A DNA stretch of 64,000 nt, from assembly GCA_015069465.1 (NCBI GenBank), contig SVIO01000008.1, forward strand, positions 1 to 64,000, read 5' to 3'. A program made the translations under genes and the position numbers. Every line of letters starts with the position of its first letter. Within the stretch, counting starts at the first letter, position 1. The stretch comes from Clostridiales bacterium (GTDB taxonomy: Bacteria > Bacillota > Clostridia > Christensenellales > Borkfalkiaceae). This document shows positions 25,272 through 34,558 of the stretch, piece after piece. The notes beneath the pieces were generated by a model. That model saw nothing but the letters and a program-made list of their open reading frames with translations. It was not told the origin of the DNA and made no database searches.

Positions 25272-27698
25272 TTATTCGGTAAAAATCTTAAACACTTTTT
25301 CAGGTGCGCGCTTTTTGTTTTCGTTCTTTAGCGTTTTTCCCTTTGTCGTTCTGCCTTCTATAGAAACGTCTTCGGTGTTGACGGTAAACGCCACGCCAAA
25401 AGTATCTATAACAGCAACGTCATAAGGCTCTTTTACATAACTTATAAACACAACGCTTGAGTCTTTTCCAAGTTCAACAACCTTTATGCCCTTTCTATAT
25501 CTTGCAAGTGGTTCAAGTTCGGCAATTATAACTCTCTTATAAAAGCCTGCATCGGTAATTACTAGTGCTTCGCCTTCATCATCTACTTGGGAAACATAAA
25601 CTATTTTATCGCCCTTGTTTAAGTTGATTCCCTTAACGCCACCAGCAACTCTGCCTTGAACAGGGATATCATCTTTAAGTGCATTTAATGCTAGACCATT
25701 TTTAGTTACATATAATATTGTAGTATCATTTTGGTCAAGTTCAACGCTCATAAGTTCATCGCCGTCTTTAAGTTTTATTGCTTGATAGCAAGGCTTTAAT
25801 AGATTATATTCAGCCCACTCTGTCTTTTTAATTAAGCCGTTCTTTGTAAAGAATAATAGGTGTCCTTGTGGCAACGCCCCTTCATCAACGGCAAAGAAGG
25901 CGACAGGATATTCATTTCTTTGTGCTTCTTTTGAAACTTCAGTGAACTTGCTTCCTTTATCCCTATACCTACACTCTGGCGCAATTTCCATATCTATCTT
26001 ATGGCAATTTCCAAGGTTAGTAAATGCTAAGAGCGTTTGGTTACTTCTTGCCTTTGTCTTAAACAAGATAAAGTCATCGCTATTAGCGTTTTCTTTTACC
26101 GACTTATCGCTCATCTTAAAGTTCTTTTCGGTCATTTTCTTGAACTTTTTGCCATTTGTAAAGGCAACAACAAAGTCATCTATTTGTTTTAGTTCTTTTT
26201 CAACGCTTTGAACTTCTATTTCATTGCCACCGATAACAATATTACTTCTTCTATCTTCAGCATACTTTTTCTTAATGGCAACGAGTTCGTGTTTTACAAC
26301 CTGCATTTGTTTTGCCTTGCTTTGAACAATAGAAGTTAATTCATCGATTTTCTTTTTTAACTCTTTAAGTTCTTCTTCAAGTTTATATATTTCAAGTTTA
26401 GTAAGTCTTGCAAGTCTTAAATCTAAGATTGCGTTTGCTTGCGCTTCTGATAACTCAAATCTCTTTCTTAACTTTGCCCTTGCATCAGCCGTGTTTTCAG
26501 CACTCTTAATGATTTTTATAACTTCATCTATATTTTTAACGGCAACGATAAGCCCTTCTAAGATATGTGCCCTTTCCTTTGCCCTTTCTAAGTCAAACTT
26601 AGAGCGTCTTAAAACGACTTCTCTTTGATAGTTTACATAGTAACTTATAATGTCAATTAGTCCTAGTTGGCAAGGCTTTCCGTCTGCGATAGCCACCATG
26701 TTGATGTTATAACTTGTTTGCAAGTCTGTGTTCTTAAATAGGTATGCAAGAATTGCCTTTGCATCGACATCTTTTTTAAGTTTGATAAGCGCACGCATGC
26801 CATTTCTATCGGACTCATCAACAACATCGGCAATGCCACCTAATAGTTCTTTTCTTTCTTCTCTCATATCGGCAATCTTTTTAAGAAGTGTTGCCTTGTT
26901 CACTTGATAAGGAAGTTCACTAATAACTAGGTTTTGCTTATCACCCGTGTCCTTTTCGATATTAACCCTTGCTTTAATCTTGATTTTGCCACGACCGGTT
27001 TTATATGCTTCTTCTAAGTCACCATCGGCAATTATATAGCCACCTGTTGGAAAGTCAGGCGCTTTTATATAATTCATCATTTCTTTTAATGAAATTTTAG
27101 GGTTATCAATATATGCCACAGTGCCATTGATAACTTCAACTAGGTTGTGTGGTGGAATTTTTGTGGCAAGTCCAACGGCAATGCCTTCTGCACCGTTTAC
27201 AAGTAGGTTTGGATATCTACCAGGCAAGGTGTCTGGTTCTTCTAATTCATCTGAAAAGTTAAGACTAAAGTTAACCGTGTCTTTATCGATATCTTTTAAG
27301 AGTTCTAAAGCAAGTTCTTCAAGCCTTGCTTCTGTGTATCTATATGCGGCAGCCGAGTCACCGTCAATCGTACCGAAGTTACCTTGTCCATCGATAAGTG
27401 GCATGCGCATATTAAAGTCTTGCGCAAGGTGAACTATAGCGCCATATACCGAACTATCGCCGTGTGGGTGGTATTTACCCAAAACTTCACCGACGATTTT
27501 AGCGCACTTTTTGTGTGGCTTGTCGTGGGTTAAACCCATTTCGTACATAGCGTATAAAATACGCCTTTGAACAGGCTTTAAGCCATCTTCTACCCTTGGC
27601 AAAGCACGGTCTAAAATAACGCTTTCTGCATAAGGTATCATTGAATTTTTCAAAACTTCATCGAGTGATGAAAAGATTATTCCCTTTTGATTTTCCAT
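25272..27698 (-). CDS. Type IIA topoisomerase subunit A (gyrase A or topo IV ParC)
   Basis: 808 aa. Breakage-reunion domain with catalytic Tyr121 (RYTEARL), then a long coiled coil (about 430-490) and a beta-pinwheel C-terminal domain. The [14 protein letters not shown] context is gyrase-like, but no QRRGGKG GyrA box is found in the CTD; the nearest is [11 protein letters not shown] in a later blade. This argues for a topo IV-type decatenase or a divergent gyrase. In the quinolone region the sequence is HGDSSVYG, with Gly86 where Asp/Glu is usual. It follows subunit B by 16 bp. No dnaA or recF is nearby, so another gyrAB pair probably exists near the origin. Confidence 0.88.
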   Translation of the reverse strand: MENQKGIIFSSLDEVLKNSMIPYAESVILDRALPRVEDGLKPVQRRILYAMYEMGLTHDKPHKKCAKIVGEVLGKYHPHGDSSVYGAIVHLAQDFNMRMPLIDGQGNFGTIDGDSAAAYRYTEARLEELALELLKDIDKDTVNFSLNFSDELEEPDTLPGRYPNLLVNGAEGIAVGLATKIPPHNLVEVINGTVAYIDNPKISLKEMMNYIKAPDFPTGGYIIADGDLEEAYKTGRGKIKIKARVNIEKDTGDKQNLVISELPYQVNKATLLKKIADMREERKELLGGIADVVDESDRNGMRALIKLKKDVDAKAILAYLFKNTDLQTSYNINMVAIADGKPCQLGLIDIISYYVNYQREVVLRRSKFDLERAKERAHILEGLIVAVKNIDEVIKIIKSAENTADARAKLRKRFELSEAQANAILDLRLARLTKLEIYKLEEELKELKKKIDELTSIVQSKAKQMQVVKHELVAIKKKYAEDRRSNIVIGGNEIEVQSVEKELKQIDDFVVAFTNGKKFKKMTEKNFKMSDKSVKENANSDDFILFKTKARSNQTLLAFTNLGNCHKIDMEIAPECRYRDKGSKFTEVSKEAQRNEYPVAFFAVDEGALPQGHLLFFTKNGLIKKTEWAEYNLLKPCYQAIKLKDGDELMSVELDQNDTTILYVTKNGLALNALKDDIPVQGRVAGGVKGINLNKGDKIVYVSQVDDEGEALVITDAGFYKRVIIAELEPLARYRKGIKVVELGKDSSVVFISYVKEPYDVAVIDTFGVAFTVNTEDVSIEGRTTKGKTLKNENKKRAPEKVFKIFTE

Positions 27699-27714
27699 AA
27701 CTTACCTCACCCCT

Positions 27715-29667
27715 TTAGTCACGCTTAATTTTTGCAAACTTGTCTTCTTTGTTAAAGTTTGCGTGTTCAAAAATATATTTCTTTCTCTCACCAACTTCAT
27801 CGCCCATAAGCACTGTGATAAGCCTGTCGGCTTCGGCAGCATCTTCAATGGTCACTTGCATAAGTGAACGAGTTTCTGGGTTCATTGTAGTATCCCAAAG
27901 TTGCGCTGGATTCATTTCGCCAAGACCTTTATAGCGTTGCAAGGTGTAACCTTTGCCAACCTTTGCAATCTTTTCGGCAAGTTCTTTATCATCATAAGCA
28001 TATTCCTCGTTGTTGCCTTTATGCACCTTGTATAGTGGTGGCATACCGATGTAAATATGCCCTGCTTGAACGAGTTCACGCATATATCTAAAGAAGAAAG
28101 TTAATAGTATTGCTCTAATGTGCGCACCGTCTTGGTCGGCATCGGAAAGAATAATAACTTTGTGATATTTTAAGTCTTCTATGTCAAAGTCAGCGCCTAT
28201 ACCTGTGCCAAGCGCACTGATTATCGTTCTAATCTCTTCGTTTTGTAAAATTTGGTCAAGTTTTTTCTTTTCAACGTTAAGTGGCTTGCCCCTTAGTGGT
28301 AAAATGGCTTGATAAGCACGCATTCTTGCTTGCTTTGCACTGCCACCAGCAGAGTCACCTTCAACTATAAATAATTCGTTTAATTCTGGCTTTCTTCCCG
28401 AACAAGATGAAAGTTTACCTACTAGACTTTGAACTTCTATGCTCTTTGATGCCCTTGCAATTTCCTTTGCCTTTTTGGCAGCAAGCCTAACCTTTGCAGC
28501 ACCTAAAGCCTTTGCAATAATGGTGTCAAAAACCTTTAAGAGTTTTTTGTTTTTCATTAAAAGGTCAAGTTCACTGACAGTCACGCTTTCAACGGCAGGT
28601 CTTGCTTCTGGGTTTCCAAGTTTAGTTTTTGTTTGACCTTCAAACTGAACGTTTTGCATTTTAACCGAAACGATAGCCGTTAAGCCTTCTTTAAAGTCAT
28701 CGCCAAGAAGATTATCGTCTTTTTCTTTTAGTATATTTCTTTCCCTTGCATAATCGTTAAGCGAACGAGTTAGTCCCGACCTAAAGCCCGTTTCGTGCAT
28801 ACCACCTTCGCCCGTTGGGATATTGTTTACATAAGAATAAACGCTATCGGTATAGGCATCGGTGTGCTGAATTGCAATTTCTATATTGATGTTATCCTTT
28901 GTGCCACAAAAGAAAAGTGGTTCAGCATAAAGAGAAGACTTGCCTTCGTTTAAGTATTTTACAAAGTCAATAATACCACCATCATATTTATAAGTTCTCG
29001 AAAAGTCTGTATGCTCATCATAGAACTTAATTTCTAAGCCCTTGTTTAAAAACGCAAGTTCTTTTAGTCTTTTAAGAATTGTTTCAACCGAAAACTCGGT
29101 TGTTTCAAAAACCCTTTTATCAGGCAAAAACCTAACAAAAGTTCCCTTCTTTTTGGTCTTTTCTTTGGTGTTTTTAAGTGGTGCTTTTGGAATGCCCGAC
29201 TTAACCTTGCCACTTTTTTCATCTAGGAAACTATGAAAATCCATTTTATATATGGTATCTTTATAAACTTCAACGGTAAGCCACTCTGAAAGTGCGTTAG
29301 TTACCGATGCACCAACGCCGTGTAGTCCCCCAGAATAACTATAGTTATCAGCATCGAACTTGCCACCTGCGTGAAGTTGAGTAAATACTACTTCTACCCC
29401 AGACACCCCTGCCTTAGAGTGAATATCGGTTGGAATTCCTCTGCCGTTATCTTCAACAGATGCAGAGCCGTCCTTATAAAGTTTAACTTCAATTTTATTA
29501 GCATAGCCGTTAGCCGCTTCGTCAACAGCGTTGTCAACTATTTCCCAAAGGATATGGTGAAGCCCTTTTACCCCTGTTGTGCCGATATACATACCAGGTC
29601 TAAGCCTAACTGCATCTAATCCTTCAAGTATTTTAATGTCTTCTGCCTTATAACTTGTTTTAGCCAT
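27715..29667 (-). CDS. Type IIA topoisomerase subunit B (GyrB or ParE)
   Basis: 650 aa, full length. GHKL ATPase domain with EIVDNAVDEA, DNGRGIPTDIH and GGLHGVGASV; transducer domain; TOPRIM domain with EGDSAGGSA and SDADQDGAH metal-binding residues; C-terminal YKGLGEMNPAQLW. It supplies ATP turnover for the partner at 25272-27698. It has its own near-consensus promoter and a GGAG SD. GyrB and ParE cannot be separated with confidence by motif; the partner's lack of a GyrA box favours ParE. Confidence 0.9.
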   Translation of the reverse strand: MAKTSYKAEDIKILEGLDAVRLRPGMYIGTTGVKGLHHILWEIVDNAVDEAANGYANKIEVKLYKDGSASVEDNGRGIPTDIHSKAGVSGVEVVFTQLHAGGKFDADNYSYSGGLHGVGASVTNALSEWLTVEVYKDTIYKMDFHSFLDEKSGKVKSGIPKAPLKNTKEKTKKKGTFVRFLPDKRVFETTEFSVETILKRLKELAFLNKGLEIKFYDEHTDFSRTYKYDGGIIDFVKYLNEGKSSLYAEPLFFCGTKDNINIEIAIQHTDAYTDSVYSYVNNIPTGEGGMHETGFRSGLTRSLNDYARERNILKEKDDNLLGDDFKEGLTAIVSVKMQNVQFEGQTKTKLGNPEARPAVESVTVSELDLLMKNKKLLKVFDTIIAKALGAAKVRLAAKKAKEIARASKSIEVQSLVGKLSSCSGRKPELNELFIVEGDSAGGSAKQARMRAYQAILPLRGKPLNVEKKKLDQILQNEEIRTIISALGTGIGADFDIEDLKYHKVIILSDADQDGAHIRAILLTFFFRYMRELVQAGHIYIGMPPLYKVHKGNNEEYAYDDKELAEKIAKVGKGYTLQRYKGLGEMNPAQLWDTTMNPETRSLMQVTIEDAAEADRLITVLMGDEVGERKKYIFEHANFNKEDKFAKIKRD

Positions 29668-29700
29668 TATTATTCTCCAAAAATTACCATAATCATTACT

Positions 29701-29729
29701 ATTATACTATATATTGTGTTTTTTTTCAA
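29701..29729 (-). promoter_or_regulatory. Promoter of the topoisomerase operon
   Basis: TTGAAA (29724-29729), 17-bp spacer, TATAAT (29701-29706) on the minus strand. The leader is about 27 nt and contains GGAG. Confidence 0.85.
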
Positions 29730-29843
29730 GTTCTAAACTCAATTTTTTTATTTTTGCCTTGCAACTATATAAAAAAATTTTGATTTATTTATAGTATATT
29801 TATCCATAAAAACAATAAAATCTTAAAAATTTTTTATATATTG

Positions 29844-29872
29844 TTGCACAAATACTTTGACTTTGCTATAAT
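29844..29872 (+). promoter_or_regulatory. Promoter of the 40-aa membrane protein
   Basis: TTGCAC (29844-29849), 17-bp spacer, perfect TATAAT (29867-29872) on the plus strand, directly followed by AAGGAG (29881-29886). Confidence 0.8.
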
Positions 29873-29895
29873 AAAAATATAAGGAGCGTTTAATT

Positions 29896-30018
29896 ATGAA
29901 AATCTTAAAAAACATTGGCAGATATATTTTGCTCTTTTTCGAGTGCATATTCTATTTAATAGGCACTATCTTTGCCGTTAACTTTTTATTAGACCTTTTT
30001 GACTCAAAGAAAAAATAA
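29896..30018 (+). CDS. Small single-pass membrane protein, 40 aa
   Basis: ATG 29896 to TAA 30016-30018 with AAGGAG 9 bp upstream, a consensus promoter and a strong terminator, so this is a complete monocistronic unit despite its size. The protein begins MKILKNIGRY, has a hydrophobic segment from about residue 11 to 33 (ILLFFECIFYL, IGTIFAVNFLL), and ends with charged DSKKK, giving one transmembrane helix with a basic tail. No family is recognised. It is one of very few plus-strand genes in the region, lying between two minus-strand operons. Possible roles, such as a regulatory small membrane protein or a type I toxin, are unproven; no antisense RNA is evident. Confidence 0.75.
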   Translation: MKILKNIGRYILLFFECIFYLIGTIFAVNFLLDLFDSKKK

Positions 30019-30040
30019 TTTTTATATTTTAATACCAAAA

Positions 30041-30069
30041 AAGACCTATTTTTCAATAGGTCTTTTTTT
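30041..30069. terminator. Bidirectional terminator between small membrane protein and methylase
   Basis: Stem aagacctatt/aataggtctt, loop tttc, followed by T7 on the plus strand and T6 on the minus strand. It serves both convergent units. Confidence 0.88.
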
Positions 30070-30073
30070 GTTT

Positions 30074-30994
30074 TTATTTCTTTTTTGGTTTAGTATTTCT
30101 TTCGTAGAAAATGCCGTTAGAATAGCCTTGAATTTGTTTGTTTTCTCTAGCATCTAAAAGCCTTTTTTCGCCCCAAGCACAGTATAATAGGTTTTGTTCG
30201 ATATTTATAAAGTTTCTATCTAGTTTTTTTGCTACAACCCCCGTTGTGCCACTGCCTGCAAAGATATCTAACACTAAATCGCCTTTATTTGAACTTGCGA
30301 GTATTAGTTTTGCAATAAGTTTTTCTGGTTTTTGTGTTGGGTGGGCTGTGTTTTCTGGCATTGACCAATAAGGCACTGCTATATCATCCCAAAAGTTTGA
30401 TGGACAGGTATAGCGATATTTTCCGTTTTCATCTTCAAGCCAATCTTTAGGTTTGCCGTTCTCTTTATATGGTGCAATAACCTTTTTCTTTTGCTTAACA
30501 GCATCTAGATTAAATGTATAATCATCGCTAACGGTAGCAAAGAAGATATCTTCCATTGAGTTTTTCCAATTAGATTTAGCACCCCTACCCTTTTCTCTTT
30601 GCCAAGTAATTCTATTCCTTAAAATAAAGTTATTTTCCAAAACCTGACCGATAGAAAGTGCACTTTTCCAATCGCAACACACGTAAATAGATGCTGTTTT
30701 TTTGAGTTTTTTCTTGACTGCATTTATCCACTTCTCAGTGTAATCAGCATACTTTTCGGTTGAACTTTTCTTAAAGCCGTTGCCGTGAAAGTCTTTATCT
30801 AGGTTGTATGGTGGGTCAACGATAAGAAGGTCTATACTGTCATCTGGCATTTTTTCTAAAACCTTAAAGGTATCGCCACAAATGGTGCAATTTATGCTTT
30901 TACCATCATAGCAATCTTCTTTTATAACCCTACTTACATATTCTTGTCCGTTATCTAACGAAAAATCTATTGTTTTATTTCTCTCTGATTTCAT
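30074..30994 (-). CDS. Solitary DNA adenine/cytosine-N4 methyltransferase (beta class)
   Basis: 306 aa from ATG 30994, 2 bp after the rho stop; a TTG start 27 bp upstream inside rho is less likely. The order of motifs is beta class: DPPYN (motif IV) in the first third, then a target-recognition region, HPTQKPEKLI, and the SAM-binding DIFAGSGTTG (motif I) near the C-terminus. DPPY enzymes transfer methyl from SAM to N6 of adenine or N4 of cytosine. No restriction endonuclease or specificity gene is adjacent, so it looks like an orphan regulatory or anti-restriction methylase, co-transcribed with rho. The target site cannot be read from sequence. Confidence 0.88.
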   Translation of the reverse strand: MKSERNKTIDFSLDNGQEYVSRVIKEDCYDGKSINCTICGDTFKVLEKMPDDSIDLLIVDPPYNLDKDFHGNGFKKSSTEKYADYTEKWINAVKKKLKKTASIYVCCDWKSALSIGQVLENNFILRNRITWQREKGRGAKSNWKNSMEDIFFATVSDDYTFNLDAVKQKKKVIAPYKENGKPKDWLEDENGKYRYTCPSNFWDDIAVPYWSMPENTAHPTQKPEKLIAKLILASSNKGDLVLDIFAGSGTTGVVAKKLDRNFINIEQNLLYCAWGEKRLLDARENKQIQGYSNGIFYERNTKPKKK

Positions 30995-30996
30995 AA

Positions 30997-32424
30997 TTAT
31001 TTTTGATAAAGTTTTGCCCAAGCATCTGCCTTTTGAACAAGGTCAGCGTTACTTGAAGTCTTTTTTAGCATTTCTATTAAGTTATCTATTATATCGTTTT
31101 TGCCTTTTAAAATGTTTCTTAGTTTATAAACTGCATCGAGTTCGCTTTGGCTAAGCAAAAGTTCTTCCTTTCTTGTGCCAGACTTGTTTATGTCTATTGC
31201 TGGGAAAACTCTTTTTTCGCTAAGTTCTCTCGACAAATGAATTTCCATATTGCCTGTGCCTTTAAATTCTTCAAAGATAACGTCGTCCATACGGCTTCCC
31301 GTTTCGATGAGTGCAGTTGAAAGTATGGTTAAACTGCCACCATCTTCTATATTTCTTGCAGCACCGAAAAAGCGTTTTGGTCCTTGCATTGCAACGGGGT
31401 CAAGCCCACCAGACAAGATTTTGCCCGAACTTTCTATAGTGTTATTGTAAGCCCTTGCAAGCCTTGTGATAGAGTCCATCAATATTACAACGTTTTGACC
31501 AACTTCAACAAGCCTTTTTGCCCTGTTTATAACGAGTTCTGCTGCTCTTATATGATGCTCTGGACCTTCATCAAAGGTAGAGAACACAACTTCGCCCTTA
31601 ACACTTCTTTTAATGTCTGTAACTTCTTCTGGGCGTTCATCGATGAGTAGCATAATGAGTTTAACATCAGGATAGTTTCTTTCGATTGACTGAGCGATAT
31701 ATTTTAATAGCGTTGTCTTGCCTGTTTTTGGTGGCGCAACGATAAGTCCCCTTTGCCCCATACCGAGTGGGCAGAATAGGTCTATAAGCCTTATTGATAG
31801 GTCATTGTTTTGACCTTCAGTTTCAAGTTTTATTCTATCGGTTGGATAGTAAGGTAAAAGGTCATCAAAGTTTGTTCTTTTCAAAAATAGTGCTGGGTCA
31901 AGGTCGTTTATTGATAAAACTTCTTGCAAGGCTGCAGAATCGCCTTCTCTAACTATTTTTGCAGTTGCCTTAACCTTGTCACCACGGCGTAAATTGAATT
32001 TTTTGATGTTTTGAGATGAAACGTATATATCATCTTTAGAGTTTTCGTAGTTATTAGTTCTTAAAAAGCCATAGCCAGAAATGTGTTGCTCTAAAACGCC
32101 TTCAATGGTAAAATTTTCGTTTTCTTTTTTGTTATCGGAAAATTGGATTCCCCTAACATAAGGCTTTTCATCAATATACGTTTGTTCAAAACTTTCTTTA
32201 GAATAATATTTTGAAACGTCTATAGACATTTTTGGTGGTGCACCTATTTTTGTTGGTGGAACAGGCTCTAGCCTTTTTTCTTGTATGCCAATAATACTAT
32301 TTATTAAACCTTGTTTATTTTTACCAGCAGGCGCTCTAACGCCGATTTGTCTGCCAATTTCCCTTAAAATCGAAAGGTGCAACTCTTCTAAATCTTCTTT
32401 ATTAAACTTTATAAACTTATTCAT
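30997..32424 (-). CDS. rho: Transcription termination factor Rho
   Basis: 475 aa. Hexameric RNA helicase that ends untranslated transcripts. N-terminal Rho-N helix bundle (about 8-48), a short charged insert, cold-shock RNA-binding domain (about 105-175, SGYGFLR), then RecA-like ATPase with Walker A PPKTGKT (231-237), LIDERPEEV and the Q-loop region. It starts exactly after the FAD-enzyme stop, with AGGTG within that gene as SD, and runs into the methylase gene. Confidence 0.97.
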   Translation of the reverse strand: MNKFIKFNKEDLEELHLSILREIGRQIGVRAPAGKNKQGLINSIIGIQEKRLEPVPPTKIGAPPKMSIDVSKYYSKESFEQTYIDEKPYVRGIQFSDNKKENENFTIEGVLEQHISGYGFLRTNNYENSKDDIYVSSQNIKKFNLRRGDKVKATAKIVREGDSAALQEVLSINDLDPALFLKRTNFDDLLPYYPTDRIKLETEGQNNDLSIRLIDLFCPLGMGQRGLIVAPPKTGKTTLLKYIAQSIERNYPDVKLIMLLIDERPEEVTDIKRSVKGEVVFSTFDEGPEHHIRAAELVINRAKRLVEVGQNVVILMDSITRLARAYNNTIESSGKILSGGLDPVAMQGPKRFFGAARNIEDGGSLTILSTALIETGSRMDDVIFEEFKGTGNMEIHLSRELSEKRVFPAIDINKSGTRKEELLLSQSELDAVYKLRNILKGKNDIIDNLIEMLKKTSSNADLVQKADAWAKLYQK

Positions 32425-33633
32425 TTAATCACCTACTTGTAATTTTTCTTTAATATCCCTTGCCGAAAGCACTCCACTTACAAATGCAAATGTTAGGTTA
32501 TACCCACCACAATCTCCATCTACATTTAAAATTTCGCCAGCAATATATAAGTTTTGGGCTAGTTTACTTTCAAAGGCTGGCGTGATTTGGCTTGTCTTTA
32601 TGCCACCCTTTGTAACTTGCGCATAGTTAAACCCTAGCGTGCCTGTAATATCCAACTTAAAGTTCTTTAAGGTATAGGCAATGTCTGTTGGATTTAAGGA
32701 CTTAGCATTTTTAATAATCACTTGCCCCACCTTTTTGTTTATAACGCCCACCAAAAGGTCTTCTTTATTAACATAGTCAAGATTTTGCCTTTGCTTAATA
32801 ATATTTTCAGTTTCCGAAAAGGTTAAACTTGGCAAAAATTCTATTATTAAATATGCGTCCTTTTTATCAGCAACGCTAGCCGACAAACTAAATATAGTTG
32901 AACCAGACACGCCAAAGTCGGTAAACAGCAAGTCACCTTCCACGCTCATAAGTGGCTTTGCACCCACAAACGCCGTTACCCTTGCGTTTTCCTTTATGCC
33001 CTTAAGCCCTTTAATTTTATCGGTTGGCGTTTTAAGTTGAACGAGCGATGGATAAAGTTCGGTTTTTTTATGCCCAAACTTTTCTACTAAGGCATAAGCC
33101 GAGCCATCAGTTCCAAACTGCTTACCAGCCGAGCCACCCGTACATACGATAACGCTTTTTGCTAAAAACTTTTCGCTAGATACATAAACTTCAAAAACGC
33201 CCTTCTTTTTTTCTATCTTTGTGACCTTTTTGCCAGTCATTTCTTTGCAGTTTTTGTGGGATAGGTATGACCTAATGCAATCGAGAACTGCACTTGCTTG
33301 TTTTGAAAGTGGATAAGCCTTTCCGTCTTTACCACTTGATATATAAATGCCAAGATTTGCAAAATACTTCTTTATATCCAACTTGTTTGCGTTAGATACA
33401 AACTGCTTTATAAAAGCCGAATCACCATAATAGTATTTTTCGCCAAAATTGTCGTTAGTGAGATTCCCCTGTCCGTTTCCGGTGGCAACAAGTTTTTTAC
33501 CAACCCTATCGTTGCGTTCTAGAATGAGTATATCTTCGCCCTTAAACGCATTGTCGCCACTTACAAGTTCGGTGGCTGAAAGAAGCCCTGCTGCCCCACC
33601 ACCAACAATGATTGTGTTATATAATTTTTGCAA
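32425..33633 (-). CDS. HI0933/YhiN-type FAD-dependent oxidoreductase
   Basis: 402 aa, BaiN/RdsA-like flavoprotein family. N-terminal Rossmann motif VGGGAAGLLSA (residues 10-20), second flavin motif ERNDRVGKKLVATGNGQGN typical of the family, given here as ERNDRVGKK and ATGNGQGN, ATG-type VCTGGSAGKQFGTDG, and a C-terminal GEILNVDGDCGGYNL. Physiological substrates are largely unknown. The start is TTG 33633 with AAGGAG 7 bp upstream. It is the first gene of the rho-methylase operon; its promoter seems to be an extended -10 near 33735. Confidence 0.85.
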   Translation of the reverse strand: MQKLYNTIIVGGGAAGLLSATELVSGDNAFKGEDILILERNDRVGKKLVATGNGQGNLTNDNFGEKYYYGDSAFIKQFVSNANKLDIKKYFANLGIYISSGKDGKAYPLSKQASAVLDCIRSYLSHKNCKEMTGKKVTKIEKKKGVFEVYVSSEKFLAKSVIVCTGGSAGKQFGTDGSAYALVEKFGHKKTELYPSLVQLKTPTDKIKGLKGIKENARVTAFVGAKPLMSVEGDLLFTDFGVSGSTIFSLSASVADKKDAYLIIEFLPSLTFSETENIIKQRQNLDYVNKEDLLVGVINKKVGQVIIKNAKSLNPTDIAYTLKNFKLDITGTLGFNYAQVTKGGIKTSQITPAFESKLAQNLYIAGEILNVDGDCGGYNLTFAFVSGVLSARDIKEKLQVGD

Positions 33634-33731
33634 TATTTTTCTCCTTGCAATAGTTTTGTTTATTTTTGTGTTTAGTTAATGTGAATTTTTGCCAAATGAC
33701 AAATAAATAAAAAAATTTTTACTCTAAAATA

Positions 33732-33740
33732 ATTATATCA
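33732..33740 (-). promoter_or_regulatory. Extended -10 promoter of the FAD enzyme-rho operon
   Basis: TGATATAAT (TGnTATAAT) on the minus strand with no convincing -35. It gives a leader of about 90 nt before TTG 33633. Confidence 0.5.
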
Positions 33741-33831
33741 TATAAAACGACATAAAATTAGAATATTATTTTAAGAAAATAAATAAATTTTGTATAAAAT
33801 TGTATCTTTTTTGTTTGTGAAAAGTTTTTTT

Positions 33832-33883
33832 GAAAAAAAAGTAGGATGTAGTAGCCGAGTTTACTAAAAACCACAGCCACTAC
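33832..33883 (-). terminator. Terminator of argS-HAD operon
   Basis: gtagtagccg (33848-33857) pairs with cagccactac (33874-33883), including G-U pairs in the RNA, and is followed by T8 on the minus strand. Confidence 0.75.
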
Positions 33884-33910
33884 ACTTTTATTTGAGTTTA
33901 TTTTGAACTA

Positions 33911-34558
33911 TTATTTTTTAATTATTTCCAAAATATCTAATGGGTTTTGAGCAAATACTTTTGCACCAACTTTTTCAAGTTGGTCCTTATCCCTATACCC
34001 CCATAAAACTGCTATGTGCTTTATGTCTGCATTATACGCCGTTTCTATATCCGTTTGACCATCGCCAATAAAATATGCGTTCTCTTTTTTAACATTAAGT
34101 GCTTTTAAGATGTTTAATGTTGCAGTTTTGTCTGGCTTACACTTTACGTTATTGCTTTGACCAACCACCATATCAAAACCATACTCGCTAAGGTATTTTT
34201 GATAAACCTTATCTGTTGTTATTTGTGGTTTATTAGTTAAAATTGCAAGTTTATATCCCCTTTCTTTTAAAGCAATCATAACCTTATCCATACCTTCAAA
34301 CACGTGGGTTTTAGGACTTCCACACGCAGTATAAATCTTGTTATAATACGCTAACTTTTGGTCTAAATCTTCTTCGGTTAGATTTCCAAAACTGCACTTA
34401 ATCAAATGCCTTGCACCATTGCCTATATACTGGCGAATTTGATTTTCGGTGCATAGTGGATAGTTAAAATGCTCTAAGGTTATATTAACCTGTTCATGTA
34501 TGTCTGGCAAAGAATGTATTAGCGTGCCGTCAAGGTCAAAAATAATAAGTTTATTCAT
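33911..34558 (-). CDS. HAD-family phosphatase (phosphoglycolate phosphatase-like)
   Basis: 215 aa. HAD motif I DLDGTLIHS (8-16) with nucleophile Asp8, motif II Thr in LTNKPQ, motif III Lys in CKPDK and motif IV GDGQTDIETA. A helical cap lies between motifs I and II (about 17-85), as in Gph/PgpB-type enzymes. It hydrolyses a small phosphoester; phosphoglycolate from DNA 3'-end repair is the usual substrate, but specificity is not readable. Its ATG overlaps the argS stop (TAATG). Confidence 0.85.
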   Translation of the reverse strand: MNKLIIFDLDGTLIHSLPDIHEQVNITLEHFNYPLCTENQIRQYIGNGARHLIKCSFGNLTEEDLDQKLAYYNKIYTACGSPKTHVFEGMDKVMIALKERGYKLAILTNKPQITTDKVYQKYLSEYGFDMVVGQSNNVKCKPDKTATLNILKALNVKKENAYFIGDGQTDIETAYNADIKHIAVLWGYRDKDQLEKVGAKVFAQNPLDILEIIKK

